Source of the DNA: Sodalis glossinidius str. 'morsitans'
GTDB taxonomy: Bacteria; Pseudomonadota; Gammaproteobacteria; Enterobacterales; Enterobacteriaceae
DNA length: 64,000 nucleotides
Assembly (NCBI RefSeq): GCF_000010085.1
Contig: NC_007712.1
Location: 3,348,001-3,412,000, forward strand
Direction of reading: 5' to 3'
Under the pieces are notes generated by a model. The model did no database searches. It had not been told where the DNA came from and saw nothing but the letters and a program-made list of their open reading frames with translations. Both the position numbers and the translations under genes were made by a program. Below are positions 12,203-21,450 of this stretch, piece after piece. The stretch's first letter is position 1. Every line of letters starts with the position of its first letter.

Positions 12203-12582
12203 TCAGCGGCGCGCCAGCCGGTAAACGCCGTTGATGCACCACAGCGTCAGATAACCGGCCACCGCGCCCCATACCGCATCCGACAGGGTTACAAACGTGG
12301 CGCCGAGATTAAATAACAGCCCCAGCCACAATAGCGGTTGGGTGATAATATCCGGTAGCCGCAAAGTGACAGCGGCCAGCAGAAACAGTACACCAGCGCA
12401 CAGCGCCCACGGTTGCGCCGGTGAGGGCTGCTCACTAAGGGAAAGTTAGCAAGGAGGTGTAACAGCGCCACATGCAGCGCCAGCCCCATCGTTAACCCAA
12501 GCAGCAGACACAGCGGCGGCATGAAGACGCCCGACAGCGCCCCTGCCATCGGCATTCCGCTCGCGAACCCGGCAGGCGCCAT
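12203..12582 (-). pseudogene. Prepilin peptidase (HofD/GspO type) relic
   Basis: On the minus strand, 12203-12420 reads LPDIITQPLLWLGLLFNLG followed by a SDAVWGAVAGYLTLW segment. This matches the LPD-x-LTLPLLWLGL...DAVYGAVAGY block of E. coli HofD, a type 4 prepilin leader peptidase. The frame ends at a TGA (12203-12205) just before the expected GMGYGDFKLL catalytic segment. Upstream in another frame (to 12582) LCLLLGLTMGLALHVALLHL resembles a decayed first membrane segment. The zinc-binding loop and second catalytic Asp are gone. No pilus genes adjoin it. Confidence 0.6.
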
Positions 12583-13038
12583 ATGTCACTCTACCTGTTC
12601 CGTGCGGCGCCGACGGCGGTACGCGCTTGGCACACGGCGGCACCTGCATCCTACCGCCTGCCTACCGACAACCTAGACGCTAGCGGTGGGTCCGTAAACG
12701 CAAATCGGTCCTCGCGGCACTGTGCCGTAAACTTGGACAGACTCTGCCACAACCATCGACCTCCGGCCAGCACAGGCCAGTGAAACTGGATAACGCATCG
12801 CACTTGCACGAGGCCGCTTGGGTCTGTCCGGTGGAAACGGACGGCTAATCTCCTATTGCTCCCCCGGCCACCACGCGGCAATTTACTGTCTTGTCCACGG
12901 CAGGCATGATAGTGTCGCAGTACAGGTGTGCAGTACGCACCGAGCCTGTAAGGATAGACATCTGATAAACACGGATCCCGCCGCGTGTCCGCGACGGGAA
13001 AGATGACCGCCCCCTGTTTACACCCATCGAGAGAGCAC
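12583..13038. other. Intergenic stretch, no gene seen
   Basis: 456 bp between the prepilin peptidase relic and the glycoside hydrolase. I see no convincing reading frame, RNA or repeat; it is probably decayed DNA plus the promoter of the downstream gene. A GAGAG stretch just before 13039 may serve as the ribosome site of that gene. Confidence 0.5.
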
Positions 13039-14937
13039 ATGATGAACACCATCCCCCCTTCACATGTCAACGGTGTCACCGCCGCCGCTGCGCCGACGAG
13101 TCAGCATCGCACCAGCGCGCTCAGCCAGGCGCTGACGTCCGCCGACAACAGCCAGTCCGTTTTGACCAACATGACGCTTAGAGAAAAAATTGGTCAGAAA
13201 ATCATGCTCGATTTCCGCTATTGGGGCCGGGATAGCGCCAGCGGCGCGGCACAGGACACCGTGGCGCTCAACGCAAACATCGAACACATTTTGCATACGT
13301 ACCACATCGGCGGTGTCATTCTGTTTGCCAACAACCTGAAAAAAACCGATCAGATCCGTCGCCTGACGGCCCAATTAGCCGCCGTGCCCCAGACTCACGG
13401 CATCGGTTTGATGATTGCTATCGATAACGAAGGCGGCAACGTCTTTCGTCTGCCGCGCGGAGAGTACACCGCTTTTGCGGGCAATATGCCGCTCGGGGCG
13501 CTGGACCAGGGCCACAGCGAAAGCGTACTCCCCTACCTGCAGGGCAAGATCATGGCGCAGGAACTGCGCAGCCTGGGCATCAACGTCAACTTTGCGCCGG
13601 TGGTGGACGTCAACAGCAATCAGGCCAATCCGGTGATCAACGTTCGCGCGTTCAGCGATTCCCCTGCCCGGGTCGATAAATTGGCCCGGGAACTGGTGAA
13701 AGGTAGTGCGCAGATAGTCACTTGCTACAAGCACTTCCCTGGCCATGGCGATACGCATACCGACTCCCACATGGACTTGCCGAGAGTAGACCGCAACCGG
13801 GAGGAGGCCTACGCCATCGACCTGGCGCCCTACCGCGCCGCTATCGCCGAAAATGAGGCGCCGGACATGATCATGACCGCCCACATTCAATACCCGGCCC
13901 TCGACGACAGCCGAATCACCCGGCTCGACGGCGAAGACATTGTTGTTCCCGCCACCCTGTCGCGCAGGATCCAGCACGACCTGCTGCGACAGGAGTTAGG
14001 CTACCGCGGCGTGACCATTACCGATGCCTTGGATATGAAGGCCATCAGCGCCAACTTCGACCCGCGCGACGTGGTGAAGCGGGTGTTCAACGCCGGTATC
14101 GATATCGCTCTGATGCCGGTCAGCATACAGGCGCCAGAAGAAGAAGAAAAACTACGCGAGCTAATCGACTATGTGGCCACGCAGGTTGAACATGGCGAGA
14201 TTAACGGCGAAGAGATCGATGCCTCGGTTGCACGGATCCTGTCGCTCAAACGGGCCAAAAACATCCTGGCAGGCCAGGCACCCTCTGTCACAATCGGCGA
14301 AACCGAACAGCGTTTGGCGAAAGAAGTGGAAAGCGCTGTTGCCGAACAATCGATCACGCTATTGCAAAACCATCAATTGCTGCCCCTGCGGGACATCAGC
14401 AGTAAGATCGTCATTTTCACACCCTGGGGCGAACAGGGTCATGCCGTACGGCAGGTGTTGACCCAAAAGGGCTTTCACGACGTCAACAGCCATAAGCTCG
14501 CTGACATCGCCTGGCAGACACAGCAACGGGAAATTGATCGCTGCGATATCGTTATCGTCGGTAGCCAGGCGGTCGGCGTCAGCCCGGTGGAGAACAACGG
14601 CCAAGCCGGCGGTGTGGCCGCTGCCAGCGACACAGCGTCGATTGACGCCATCATCGATTATGCCCACCGTCAGCAGAAGAAAATCGTGCTGCTGCTGATG
14701 CGTTCGCCCTACGACATTATTCACTTCGATGGCAAGACCGACGCTGTGCTGGCAACCTATTCCTATTACGGTCTGGATAACGGCGTACGCCGCGGCGAAT
14801 CGCTGTTTGCCGCCGCACGGGCGTTGGTGGGGGAATTGCAACCGAGCGGTAAGCTGCCGGTGAATATCTATAATGTCGATTCGCAGGGAGCAGCAACCGA
14901 TATCCGCTACCCGCGCGGCTTCGGCCTGAGCTGCTGA
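13039..14937 (+). CDS. Family 3 glycoside hydrolase, probable beta-N-acetylhexosaminidase
   Basis: About 632 residues in two domains. The N-terminal barrel carries KHFPGHGDTHTDSHMDLP, the NagZ-type motif whose Asp-His pair acts as acid/base, and GYRGVTITDALDMKAI, where the Asp is the likely nucleophile. A GH3 C-terminal domain follows (about residue 430 onward, ITLLQNHQLLPLRD). Larger than the single-domain NagZ (~340). The first ~45 residues are polar and Ser/Thr/Ala-rich with no hydrophobic signal peptide. Likely acts on GlcNAc-containing peptidoglycan fragments or chitin oligosaccharides (inference). I know of no E. coli counterpart at this site. Confidence 0.82.
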   Translation: MMNTIPPSHVNGVTAAAAPTSQHRTSALSQALTSADNSQSVLTNMTLREKIGQKIMLDFRYWGRDSASGAAQDTVALNANIEHILHTYHIGGVILFANNLKKTDQIRRLTAQLAAVPQTHGIGLMIAIDNEGGNVFRLPRGEYTAFAGNMPLGALDQGHSESVLPYLQGKIMAQELRSLGINVNFAPVVDVNSNQANPVINVRAFSDSPARVDKLARELVKGSAQIVTCYKHFPGHGDTHTDSHMDLPRVDRNREEAYAIDLAPYRAAIAENEAPDMIMTAHIQYPALDDSRITRLDGEDIVVPATLSRRIQHDLLRQELGYRGVTITDALDMKAISANFDPRDVVKRVFNAGIDIALMPVSIQAPEEEEKLRELIDYVATQVEHGEINGEEIDASVARILSLKRAKNILAGQAPSVTIGETEQRLAKEVESAVAEQSITLLQNHQLLPLRDISSKIVIFTPWGEQGHAVRQVLTQKGFHDVNSHKLADIAWQTQQREIDRCDIVIVGSQAVGVSPVENNGQAGGVAAASDTASIDAIIDYAHRQQKKIVLLLMRSPYDIIHFDGKTDAVLATYSYYGLDNGVRRGESLFAAARALVGELQPSGKLPVNIYNVDSQGAATDIRYPRGFGLSC

Positions 14938-15200
14938 AACCGCACATCGCCACGGCACCGGTGTGGGAGGTTACCGGTCAGGTTAGCGTCGCGCCGGTAA
15001 CTTTGTGCCCTCCGCCGGCCGTGGCGTGATCCGACGGTAATCGCCCACCTGCCCTAACGCGACCCCGGCGGTACCCGTACCGTGGCATGCTCCCCATTCC
15101 GGCAGGCGCGCGGCGTTGCGCAGAGAATGCCCCGATCCAAAGGTAACCGGCACATTGTCTGGCGTGCGACCGTGCGCAAATTCAGACCCGCGACGCGCCG

Positions 15201-16301
15201 TCAGCGTTCATCGCGCCGTCCCGGCACCGCGCTCCAGAACCGGCGGGCGTGCACCGTGACCTCCTCCCGGTCATGGTAGAGTTGCTTGGCGTGCACTTCC
15301 CCATGCACGCCATTCACCTGAAGATGGTCGATGAGCAGGCGCAAGTTCTGGCTAACCTCTTCATAGCGCTTTTTCATCGGCAGCTTCAGGTTGAAAATGG
15401 CCTCGCGGCACCACCCCTTCACCAGCCAATCCGCGGCCAACTGCGCCACGCGGGAGGGTTTTTCCACCATATCACACACCAGCCAGTAGACATTATTGCG
15501 CGGCGGCTCGAAACGGAAACCGTCCGCCCGATGATGGATCACCTGCCCTGTCGCCATCAGCGCCTCATCCATCGTGCCATTATCCACTGCATGCACCATC
15601 ATGCTGCGTTTGACCAACTGGTAAGTCCAGCCGCCGGGACAGGCGCCCAGATCTACCGCATACATACCGCTACCCAGGCGCTCATCCCACTCATCGGCAG
15701 GAATGAAAACGTGGAAAGCTTCCTCCAGTTTCAGCATGGAGCGACTGGGCGCATCGGGCGGAAATCTCAGCCGGGGAATGCCCATATAGAACGGGGAATG
15801 ATTATCACGATAAGAGTAGCCCGCATAGCAACATCCAGGCGCGATGAACAGTACGTGGATAACCTGCGGCGACCTGTGTTCCTCCCCCTTGAGAATCCGT
15901 TGTGCGCGCAAGGCGGCCCGCAGCGGCACGGTTAATTTGCGGCAGAATTTCATCAGCTCTTTGCTTTCATTGGTATCGGGTACTTCAACCCGCACTTCAC
16001 CCGCGCCAGCGACAGCGCCCGTCAGCATACCGGCTATCTGCGTGATGCGATCCTCGGCAGGGAGATCGCGCAGCAACTCCCCCACCAATATCATCTGGCG
16101 CGCAAAAATCAAGCTGCGCAGCGGCAAAACGCGCACCAGCCGGTCGGCCTCTTCATGCTGATAACAGACAAACACCACGTACCCGCTGTTATCCTTAACA
16201 CGCGCGAAACCAAAAATTTCCCGTGCGGCGGCCTTTTCGGTAACCTCAGCAGAGCACTCTTTCTCAAAGCCGGGGCGGCAATACAAAATAACGTTATTCA
16301 C
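15201..16301 (-). CDS. rlmM: 23S rRNA 2'-O-ribose C2498 methyltransferase
   Basis: SAM-dependent methyltransferase for C2498 of 23S rRNA, 366 residues as in E. coli. An N-terminal THUMP-like region precedes a Rossmann domain with the SAM loop [30 protein letters not shown] and [12 protein letters not shown] are conserved. The start overlaps the end of ygdD by 8 bp, suggesting one transcript. Complete. Confidence 0.96.
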   Translation of the reverse strand: MNNVILYCRPGFEKECSAEVTEKAAAREIFGFARVKDNSGYVVFVCYQHEEADRLVRVLPLRSLIFARQMILVGELLRDLPAEDRITQIAGMLTGAVAGAGEVRVEVPDTNESKELMKFCRKLTVPLRAALRAQRILKGEEHRSPQVIHVLFIAPGCCYAGYSYRDNHSPFYMGIPRLRFPPDAPSRSMLKLEEAFHVFIPADEWDERLGSGMYAVDLGACPGGWTYQLVKRSMMVHAVDNGTMDEALMATGQVIHHRADGFRFEPPRNNVYWLVCDMVEKPSRVAQLAADWLVKGWCREAIFNLKLPMKKRYEEVSQNLRLLIDHLQVNGVHGEVHAKQLYHDREEVTVHARRFWSAVPGRRDER

Positions 16302-16689
16302 GGCGTTCGGCCTTTTTTTTCAGACGCAGCGCGCCAATCAGCAGCAATATCCAGCCCGTCAGGAAACACACGCCACCGATGGGCGTGATATAAACCCACA
16401 GGCGCAGGTGCGATAGCGCCAGGCAATATAAACTGCCGGAAAACAGTACGATGCCGATAGCCAGCAGCACACCGCTCCAGTAGAACCACAGATTGGGATT
16501 ACGCAGCATCACCGCGCCCAGCGCCATAATCGCCAGAGTATGAAACGCCTGATACTCCAAACCGGTTCTCAACCATGCCATTTCCAGTCCGCCCAACGAC
16601 AAACGCAGGCTGTGGGCGGCAAAGGCGCCGATAGCCACAAATAAAAATCCACTCAGAGCGGCGAAAATCAGCATTCCACGACTACGCAT
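16294..16689 (-). CDS. ygdD: DUF423 inner-membrane protein YgdD
   Basis: Small membrane protein of unknown function, 131 residues as in E. coli. Four hydrophobic segments are visible: [20 protein letters not shown], the region after [32 protein letters not shown], and [17 protein letters not shown]. Transcribed with rlmM and just downstream of gcvA. Complete. Confidence 0.93.
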   Translation of the reverse strand: MRSRGMLIFAALSGFLFVAIGAFAAHSLRLSLGGLEMAWLRTGLEYQAFHTLAIMALGAVMLRNPNLWFYWSGVLLAIGIVLFSGSLYCLALSHLRLWVYITPIGGVCFLTGWILLLIGALRLKKKAERRE

Positions 16690-16707
16690 GTGTCACAATT
16701 CCGATAA

Positions 16708-17664
16708 TTATTGATGAAGGGTGCCATGCAGCGGCGCCAGGGGCTGCGACGCGGCATACCGAAAGCGGAACGTCTCTTGCTCGCTGGCCGCGCGCGCCAG
16801 GATCCATTGACGAAAAGCGGCGATTTTACCCACCTCCGACTGACTGTCATGACAGACCAGGTAAAACGCGTTTTTGCTTTCCAGCACGTCATTGAACGGG
16901 CACGCCAGCCGGCCGGCCTCGATTTCCGTCTGCGCCATGACGTTATTAGCCAGCGCCACACCCTGACCATGGATCGCCGCCTGCAGTACCATGGCGCTGT
17001 GGCTGAAAATCGGACCTTGCTGCACATTTAGCTGGCTCAGGCCCAATTGCCGGCTGTAGGCCAACCACTCTCGCCGTGAGGCGTCATGTAATAGGGTATG
17101 GTGAATCAGATCCGCCGGCGTTTTCAGTGGATAGACGCCGGTAAACAGAGCCGGCGCACATACCGGCAACAGGTATTCGGCATACAACTTCTCCACCCGT
17201 AATCCAGGCCAATTACCGCGGCCATAAAAAATGGCTACGTCCACGTCATCTGCCAGCTTATCCTCTTCGCGATCCACCGCCTGGATGAGGACATCAATGC
17301 CCGGCCAGGCGGCGTTAAAGCTCGACAAGCGCGGCACCAGCCACTGAATGGCAAAACTCGGCAGCAGACTGACCGTAAGCGCGCCTTTGGCGCTGCGCGA
17401 TTGCAATTTGCGCGTCGCCTCCGCCAATACCGAGAAAATTTCTTTTATATCAAGATAATAAATTTTTCCTTCCTCGGTCAGCAGCAACGAGCGATTGCGG
17501 CGGCGGAACAGTTTCAGGCCGAGAAAGTCTTCCAACGATTTGATTTGATGGCTGACGGCGGCCTGCGTGACGAAAAGCTCGTCCGCCGCTTTGGTAAAGC
17601 TCAAATGGCGCGCGGCCGCGTCGAACACCCGCAGGGCATTAAGCGGAGGTAGTCGTTTGGACAT
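16708..17664 (-). CDS. gcvA: LysR-type glycine cleavage regulator GcvA
   Basis: Regulator of the glycine cleavage operon and activator of the divergent sRNA gene gcvB. The N-terminal helix-turn-helix (AADELFVTQAAVSHQIKSLE) and the substrate domain closely match E. coli GcvA (305 residues). This copy has 318 residues, with an extra C-terminal tail of about 13 (ending PLAPLHGTLHQ). The tail probably arose by loss of the usual stop and looks harmless. Confidence 0.95.
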   Translation of the reverse strand: MSKRLPPLNALRVFDAAARHLSFTKAADELFVTQAAVSHQIKSLEDFLGLKLFRRRNRSLLLTEEGKIYYLDIKEIFSVLAEATRKLQSRSAKGALTVSLLPSFAIQWLVPRLSSFNAAWPGIDVLIQAVDREEDKLADDVDVAIFYGRGNWPGLRVEKLYAEYLLPVCAPALFTGVYPLKTPADLIHHTLLHDASRREWLAYSRQLGLSQLNVQQGPIFSHSAMVLQAAIHGQGVALANNVMAQTEIEAGRLACPFNDVLESKNAFYLVCHDSQSEVGKIAAFRQWILARAASEQETFRFRYAASQPLAPLHGTLHQ

Positions 17665-17794
17665 AGGCTGGCGCTTTTTCCGGACTCGGTATCATGGATA
17701 GGGCCAACATAGGCATATCATTTATTAGTTTTTTATCCGAGGCATTATAATTTGTCCATTTATGATGCGCCAGAAAATACCTATAGTTGTTACC

Positions 17795-17980
17795 ATTCAT
17801 AAGCCGGAACGAAAAGAACTTAGGAAGATAATGATTTCAAAGCGCTTTTGGCGAGTGATGTGATGTTGTGTTTGCAGATTGGGCCGCCATTGCGGACCCC
17901 CTTTTTCTTAAATCCGTTTTGGATATATTTTTCTGTCTGTCCATAGAGAAAAGTAGCACCGCGCCTGCGGTGCTTTTTTT
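17795..17980 (+). ncRNA. gcvB: GcvB small RNA
   Basis: GcvB is an Hfq-dependent RNA that represses many amino-acid and peptide transporter mRNAs. The 5' segment AAGCCGGAACGAAAAG matches E. coli GcvB. The GU-rich R1 seed appears as GTGATGTGATGTTGTGTTTG (17858-17877). TCTGTCTGTCCATAG and the terminator GCACCGC...GCGGTGC plus seven T also match. The -10 TATAGT is at 17782-17787. Divergent from its activator gcvA, as in E. coli. The region between R1 and the terminator differs most. Confidence 0.95.
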
Positions 17981-18330
17981 GTCTGTCGCAGGGAACGGCG
18001 GCGGTGACGGAGAGCTTACCACGGCGAGGGAAATGTGGCCGCAGGGGGCGGGTGGCTTGAGAGTTCAGCAACCAAGGGCATGAGGTTGCAGAGCGGCGAG
18101 AGAACCTGTTGTTCTACCCTGCCCTCTTCTTTTATTGTGACCGGGGTAGGCCCGGCCTAATAAACGCAGAGAGATAACGTAGGGAAACGGAGCAATGAAC
18201 TCAGGCAGCATTAGCAGCCAAAAATCGCGTCAACGCCTGAGGCCAAGCTTAATCCCGTCCCTGGCACATGCGGCCAGAGCAGGTTGCGGCGATAACTATA
18301 TCTGCCGCACGGGACGGGTTTACCCGGGCT
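17981..18330. other. gcvB-ygdI intergenic stretch
   Basis: 350 bp without a gene. A widely spaced inverted repeat (CCCGTCCC near 18267 and GGGACGGG near 18311) could end ygdI transcription on the minus strand. Nothing else was recognised. Confidence 0.4.
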
Positions 18331-18550
18331 TTATTGCGCTTCCATCATCTCTTTCACGTCGGAGCGGTTAATTTGCTGTTGGGTGCCTGAAGCATCTTTG
18401 TAGCTAATCATGCCGGTATCGTCATCCACTTTCGGCTTGCCAGAGGTTAATAGTCCGGCCATCATTGGTATGCATGACGTAATTGCTTGAGCAGGCGCTC
18501 AGCGTAAAGGCTAAGGCACAGGCGGTAAGAACTGCGGCTGTTTTCTTCAT
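18331..18550 (-). pseudogene. ygdI: DUF903 lipoprotein YgdI, one-base frameshift
   Basis: Small outer-membrane lipoprotein of the YgdI/YgdR family. The start MKKTAAVLTACALAFTLSAC includes the lipobox LSAC, followed by SNYVMHTNDGRTI. One extra base in a TTAA run near 18447-18450 shifts the frame. In the other frame the family C-terminus continues: GMISYKDASGTQQQINRSDV to a TAA at 18331. A good AGGAATTA ribosome site remains. Probably a recent loss. Confidence 0.88.
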
Positions 18551-18719
18551 TGATAATTCCTCGCAGAGTAAACTACTGTAGTCATCCATTATTCGCTTGG
18601 TATTTGCATTACCCGATAGTAATAAGCATAACCGACTTTCTCGATTTTGCCAGAAATGACATGTAATTCGGCGATTTAGCCGCCGCACCGGCGTCGGCCG
18701 TTACCGCCAGAGGAGTTTT

Positions 18720-19925
18720 GTGACCCAGTTTGACTGTAATGTTTTTCGCCGCCATTTTCCGGCACTGAGCGCCGGGACCACCTATCTGGACAGCGCGGCC
18801 ACTGCCCTGAAACCGCAGCCCGTGCTGGCGGCAACCGACGATTTTTATCGCCTGGCGCAGGGCAATGTGCACCGCAGCAGCTACCAGCAAGCGCAATCCC
18901 TGACCGCTCGCTACGAGCTGGCCCGTCACCATGTGGCCCGCTGGCTCGGCGCCCCGCGCGCAGAGGACATTGTCTGGACCCGCGGCACCACCGAGTCTCT
19001 CAATCTGATAGCCCAAAGCTATGCGCGACCGCGCCTGCAGCCCGGCGACGAGATACTGGTTGCACAGAGCGAACACCATGCCAATCTGGTTCCCTGGCTG
19101 ATGGTGGCGCAACAGACCGGCGCCCGGGTGATCAAATGGCCCATTGGCCCCGATCTACTGCCCGACGAGCGACAACTATCCACACTGCTGACCGCCCGCA
19201 CGCGAATTGTGGCGCTGAGCCAAATGTCTAACGTCACCGGCGGCTGCCCGAATTTACAGCGAATTATTCCCCGGGTACGGAAGACATCGGCGGTGATTGT
19301 GGTGGACGGCGCACAAGGGGTGGTACACGGCAGGCCGGATGTCGCGGCGTGGGATATCGACTTTTACGCCTTCTCCGGTCATAAACTTTTTGGTCCGACC
19401 GGTATTGGCGTCCTGTATGGCAAAACCGATCTGCTGGCGGCGATGCCACCCTGGCAGGGCGGCGGGAAAATGCTCAGTGCGGTGTCGTTCGATGAGGTCA
19501 TTCCTCAACCGCCGCCGCACCGTTTTGAGGCGGGCACGCCGAATATTGCCGGCGTCATCGGTCTGGATGCCGCACTCGGCTGGCTGGCGCAGCAGGATCT
19601 CGCGGCAACCGAGGCTTGGAGCGTCTCGCTGGCGGATGCCGCCCAGCAACGGCTTTCTCGGCTGGCGGGATTTCGCGCTTTTCGCTGCCCGGGGTCGCCG
19701 CTGCTGTCATTCGTTTTCGCCGGTATCCATCAGCAGGATATCGCCCAGGTGCTGGCACAATCCGGCGTGGCGGTGCGCGCCGGCCAGCATTGCGCCCAGC
19801 CGCTAATGGCCGCCCTTGGCGTCCCCGGTACTGTACGCGCGTCTTTCGCCCCCTATAATACCCTTGCGGACGTGGATCGGCTGGTGGATGCGACGACCGC
19901 CGCCCTGGCTCTTTTCAACGAGTAA
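18720..19925 (+). CDS. csdA: Cysteine desulfurase CsdA
   Basis: PLP-dependent desulfurase that passes sulfur to CsdE, 401 residues as in E. coli. The PLP lysine lies in YAFSGHKLFGPTGIGVLYG, and the catalytic Cys in RAGQHCAQPLMAALG. GTG start with AGGAGT upstream. csdE begins 12 bp after the stop, forming the csdA-csdE sulfur-transfer pair. Complete. Confidence 0.96.
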   Translation: MTQFDCNVFRRHFPALSAGTTYLDSAATALKPQPVLAATDDFYRLAQGNVHRSSYQQAQSLTARYELARHHVARWLGAPRAEDIVWTRGTTESLNLIAQSYARPRLQPGDEILVAQSEHHANLVPWLMVAQQTGARVIKWPIGPDLLPDERQLSTLLTARTRIVALSQMSNVTGGCPNLQRIIPRVRKTSAVIVVDGAQGVVHGRPDVAAWDIDFYAFSGHKLFGPTGIGVLYGKTDLLAAMPPWQGGGKMLSAVSFDEVIPQPPPHRFEAGTPNIAGVIGLDAALGWLAQQDLAATEAWSVSLADAAQQRLSRLAGFRAFRCPGSPLLSFVFAGIHQQDIAQVLAQSGVAVRAGQHCAQPLMAALGVPGTVRASFAPYNTLADVDRLVDATTAALALFNE

Positions 19926-19936
19926 CGGAGCACGGC

Positions 19937-20389
19937 ATGACAGAAGAGGCTTTTTCCCTGCAAGGCCCACACCCGTTCGGTACCGAGATTACCGCCGCGG
20001 AACTGGCCCGCTGCTTTGCCGCCTGCCGGCAGTGGGAAGATCGACTGCGGCAGGTGATAACGCTTGCCCGGGCGCTGCCGCCGCTGCCGGAGCACCTGAA
20101 GACGCCCGCGACACTTCTCACGGGCTGTGAAAGCCAGGTGTGGCTGGCACACCAACCGCTGCCCGACGGCACGCTGCATTTTTATGCCGACAGCGACGGC
20201 CGCATTGTCAAAGGACTGTTAGCTATCGTGCTGACCGCCGTCGAGGGCAAGACCGCGACACAGCTGCGCCAGATCGACCCGCTGTCGCTGTTGCACGAGC
20301 TGGGTTTGGACGCGGAATTGAGCGCCAGCCGCGCCGACGGTCTGGCGGCCATCGGTGCGTGGATGACCCATATCGCCTCCAACGGCTAG
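19937..20389 (+). CDS. csdE: Sulfur acceptor protein CsdE
   Basis: SufE-like acceptor of persulfide sulfur from CsdA, 150 residues (147 in E. coli). The acceptor Cys is in LLTGCESQVWLAH, and FYADSDGRIVKGLLAIVLTA is the conserved core. In E. coli it works with CsdA and the adjacent tcdA product. Complete. Confidence 0.94.
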   Translation: MTEEAFSLQGPHPFGTEITAAELARCFAACRQWEDRLRQVITLARALPPLPEHLKTPATLLTGCESQVWLAHQPLPDGTLHFYADSDGRIVKGLLAIVLTAVEGKTATQLRQIDPLSLLHELGLDAELSASRADGLAAIGAWMTHIASNG

Positions 20390-20555
20390 CGGCCACGCCT
20401 GCCGGCACGCCACCAGGCGGCAAAAAACACAGGCTCAAGCTGGCGCCATCGTCAACACCGGGCGTCGAGCGTTGTCCGCTCTCCCCTCTCCGTTGTCCGC
20501 TGTAAGCTAGCGCAGCAAACGACCGCAGGCCAGCGCCACGCCAGACCGCATTGGG

Positions 20556-21386
20556 TCAGGCTAAGGGCGGTGTGGCGTGCTGCCGCCGCGCTTTGGTCAG
20601 CATTTTTTTCAGCGCATGAGCCACGGCGACAAATCCAAATGTCGCGGTCACCATGGTCGCAGCGCCAAACCCCGATGCGCAGTCCATTCGTTTGGCTCCC
20701 CCCGCCGTCGACGGCGAGGCGCAGACTGAACCATCGAGCTGGGGATAAACCAGCTGTTCGCTGGAAAAAACGCAGTCGATGCCCAGCTTGCCCTTGCTAT
20801 TTTTCACTACTTGAAACTTTTGCTTCAGGCGATCGCGCACTTTTGCCGCCAGCGGATCCTGAATGGTTTTCGCCAGATCCACCACCTGAATGCGAGTGGG
20901 ATCGGTCTGGCCACCGGCGGCGCCCACGCACACCACCGGAATTTTATAGCGCCGGCAATACGCCAGCAGCGCCGCTTTGGCCCTTACGCTGTCGATAGCG
21001 TCAATGACATAATCGAAGCCGCCATTCAGCCTTTGGGCCACGTTGTCGGCCGTGATGAAATCATCGATAGCGGTGACCCGACATTCGGGATTAATGGCCG
21101 CGAGCCGTTCGGCCATTACCGCGATTTTCGGCTGCCCGACGCGGTCGCGCAGGGCGTGGATTTGTCGGTTGATATTGGTGACGCACACGTCGTCCATATC
21201 AATGAGAGTTATCGCGCCGATACCGGTACGGACCAGCGCTTCCGCCGCCCAGGAACCTACCCCGCCTATACCGATCACGCAGACGTGGGCGGCAGCGAAG
21301 ACCGCCAGCGCATCCCGGCCATACAGCCGGGCGGTGCCGCCAAAGCGCTGCAACCAGGCGTCTGATAGGTCATCATTCATGTTCAT
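20556..21386 (-). CDS. tcdA: tRNA threonylcarbamoyladenosine dehydratase TcdA (CsdL)
   Basis: E1-like ATP-dependent enzyme that cyclises t6A37 of tRNA to ct6A. It has 276 residues (268 in E. coli). The nucleotide motif CVIGIGGVGSWAAEALVRTG is near residue 36, and NINRQIHAL and the DFIT segment are conserved. GAGG precedes the ATG at 21386. It converges with csdA-csdE, which in E. coli also supports its function. Complete. Confidence 0.95.
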   Translation of the reverse strand: MNMNDDLSDAWLQRFGGTARLYGRDALAVFAAAHVCVIGIGGVGSWAAEALVRTGIGAITLIDMDDVCVTNINRQIHALRDRVGQPKIAVMAERLAAINPECRVTAIDDFITADNVAQRLNGGFDYVIDAIDSVRAKAALLAYCRRYKIPVVCVGAAGGQTDPTRIQVVDLAKTIQDPLAAKVRDRLKQKFQVVKNSKGKLGIDCVFSSEQLVYPQLDGSVCASPSTAGGAKRMDCASGFGAATMVTATFGFVAVAHALKKMLTKARRQHATPPLA

Positions 21387-21450
21387 GGTGCCTCAGTTAA
21401 CAAAAGCGGCCCACAGGCCGCTTGATAAAGGGTGAAACCTCCGCCGCCGG

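Noticed and set aside
13375..13977. 200-codon minus-strand frame inside the GH3 gene, and similar long antisense frames elsewhere
   Set aside because: They overlap well-supported genes of high GC content, where antisense frames stay open by codon bias; no ribosome sites or family motifs.
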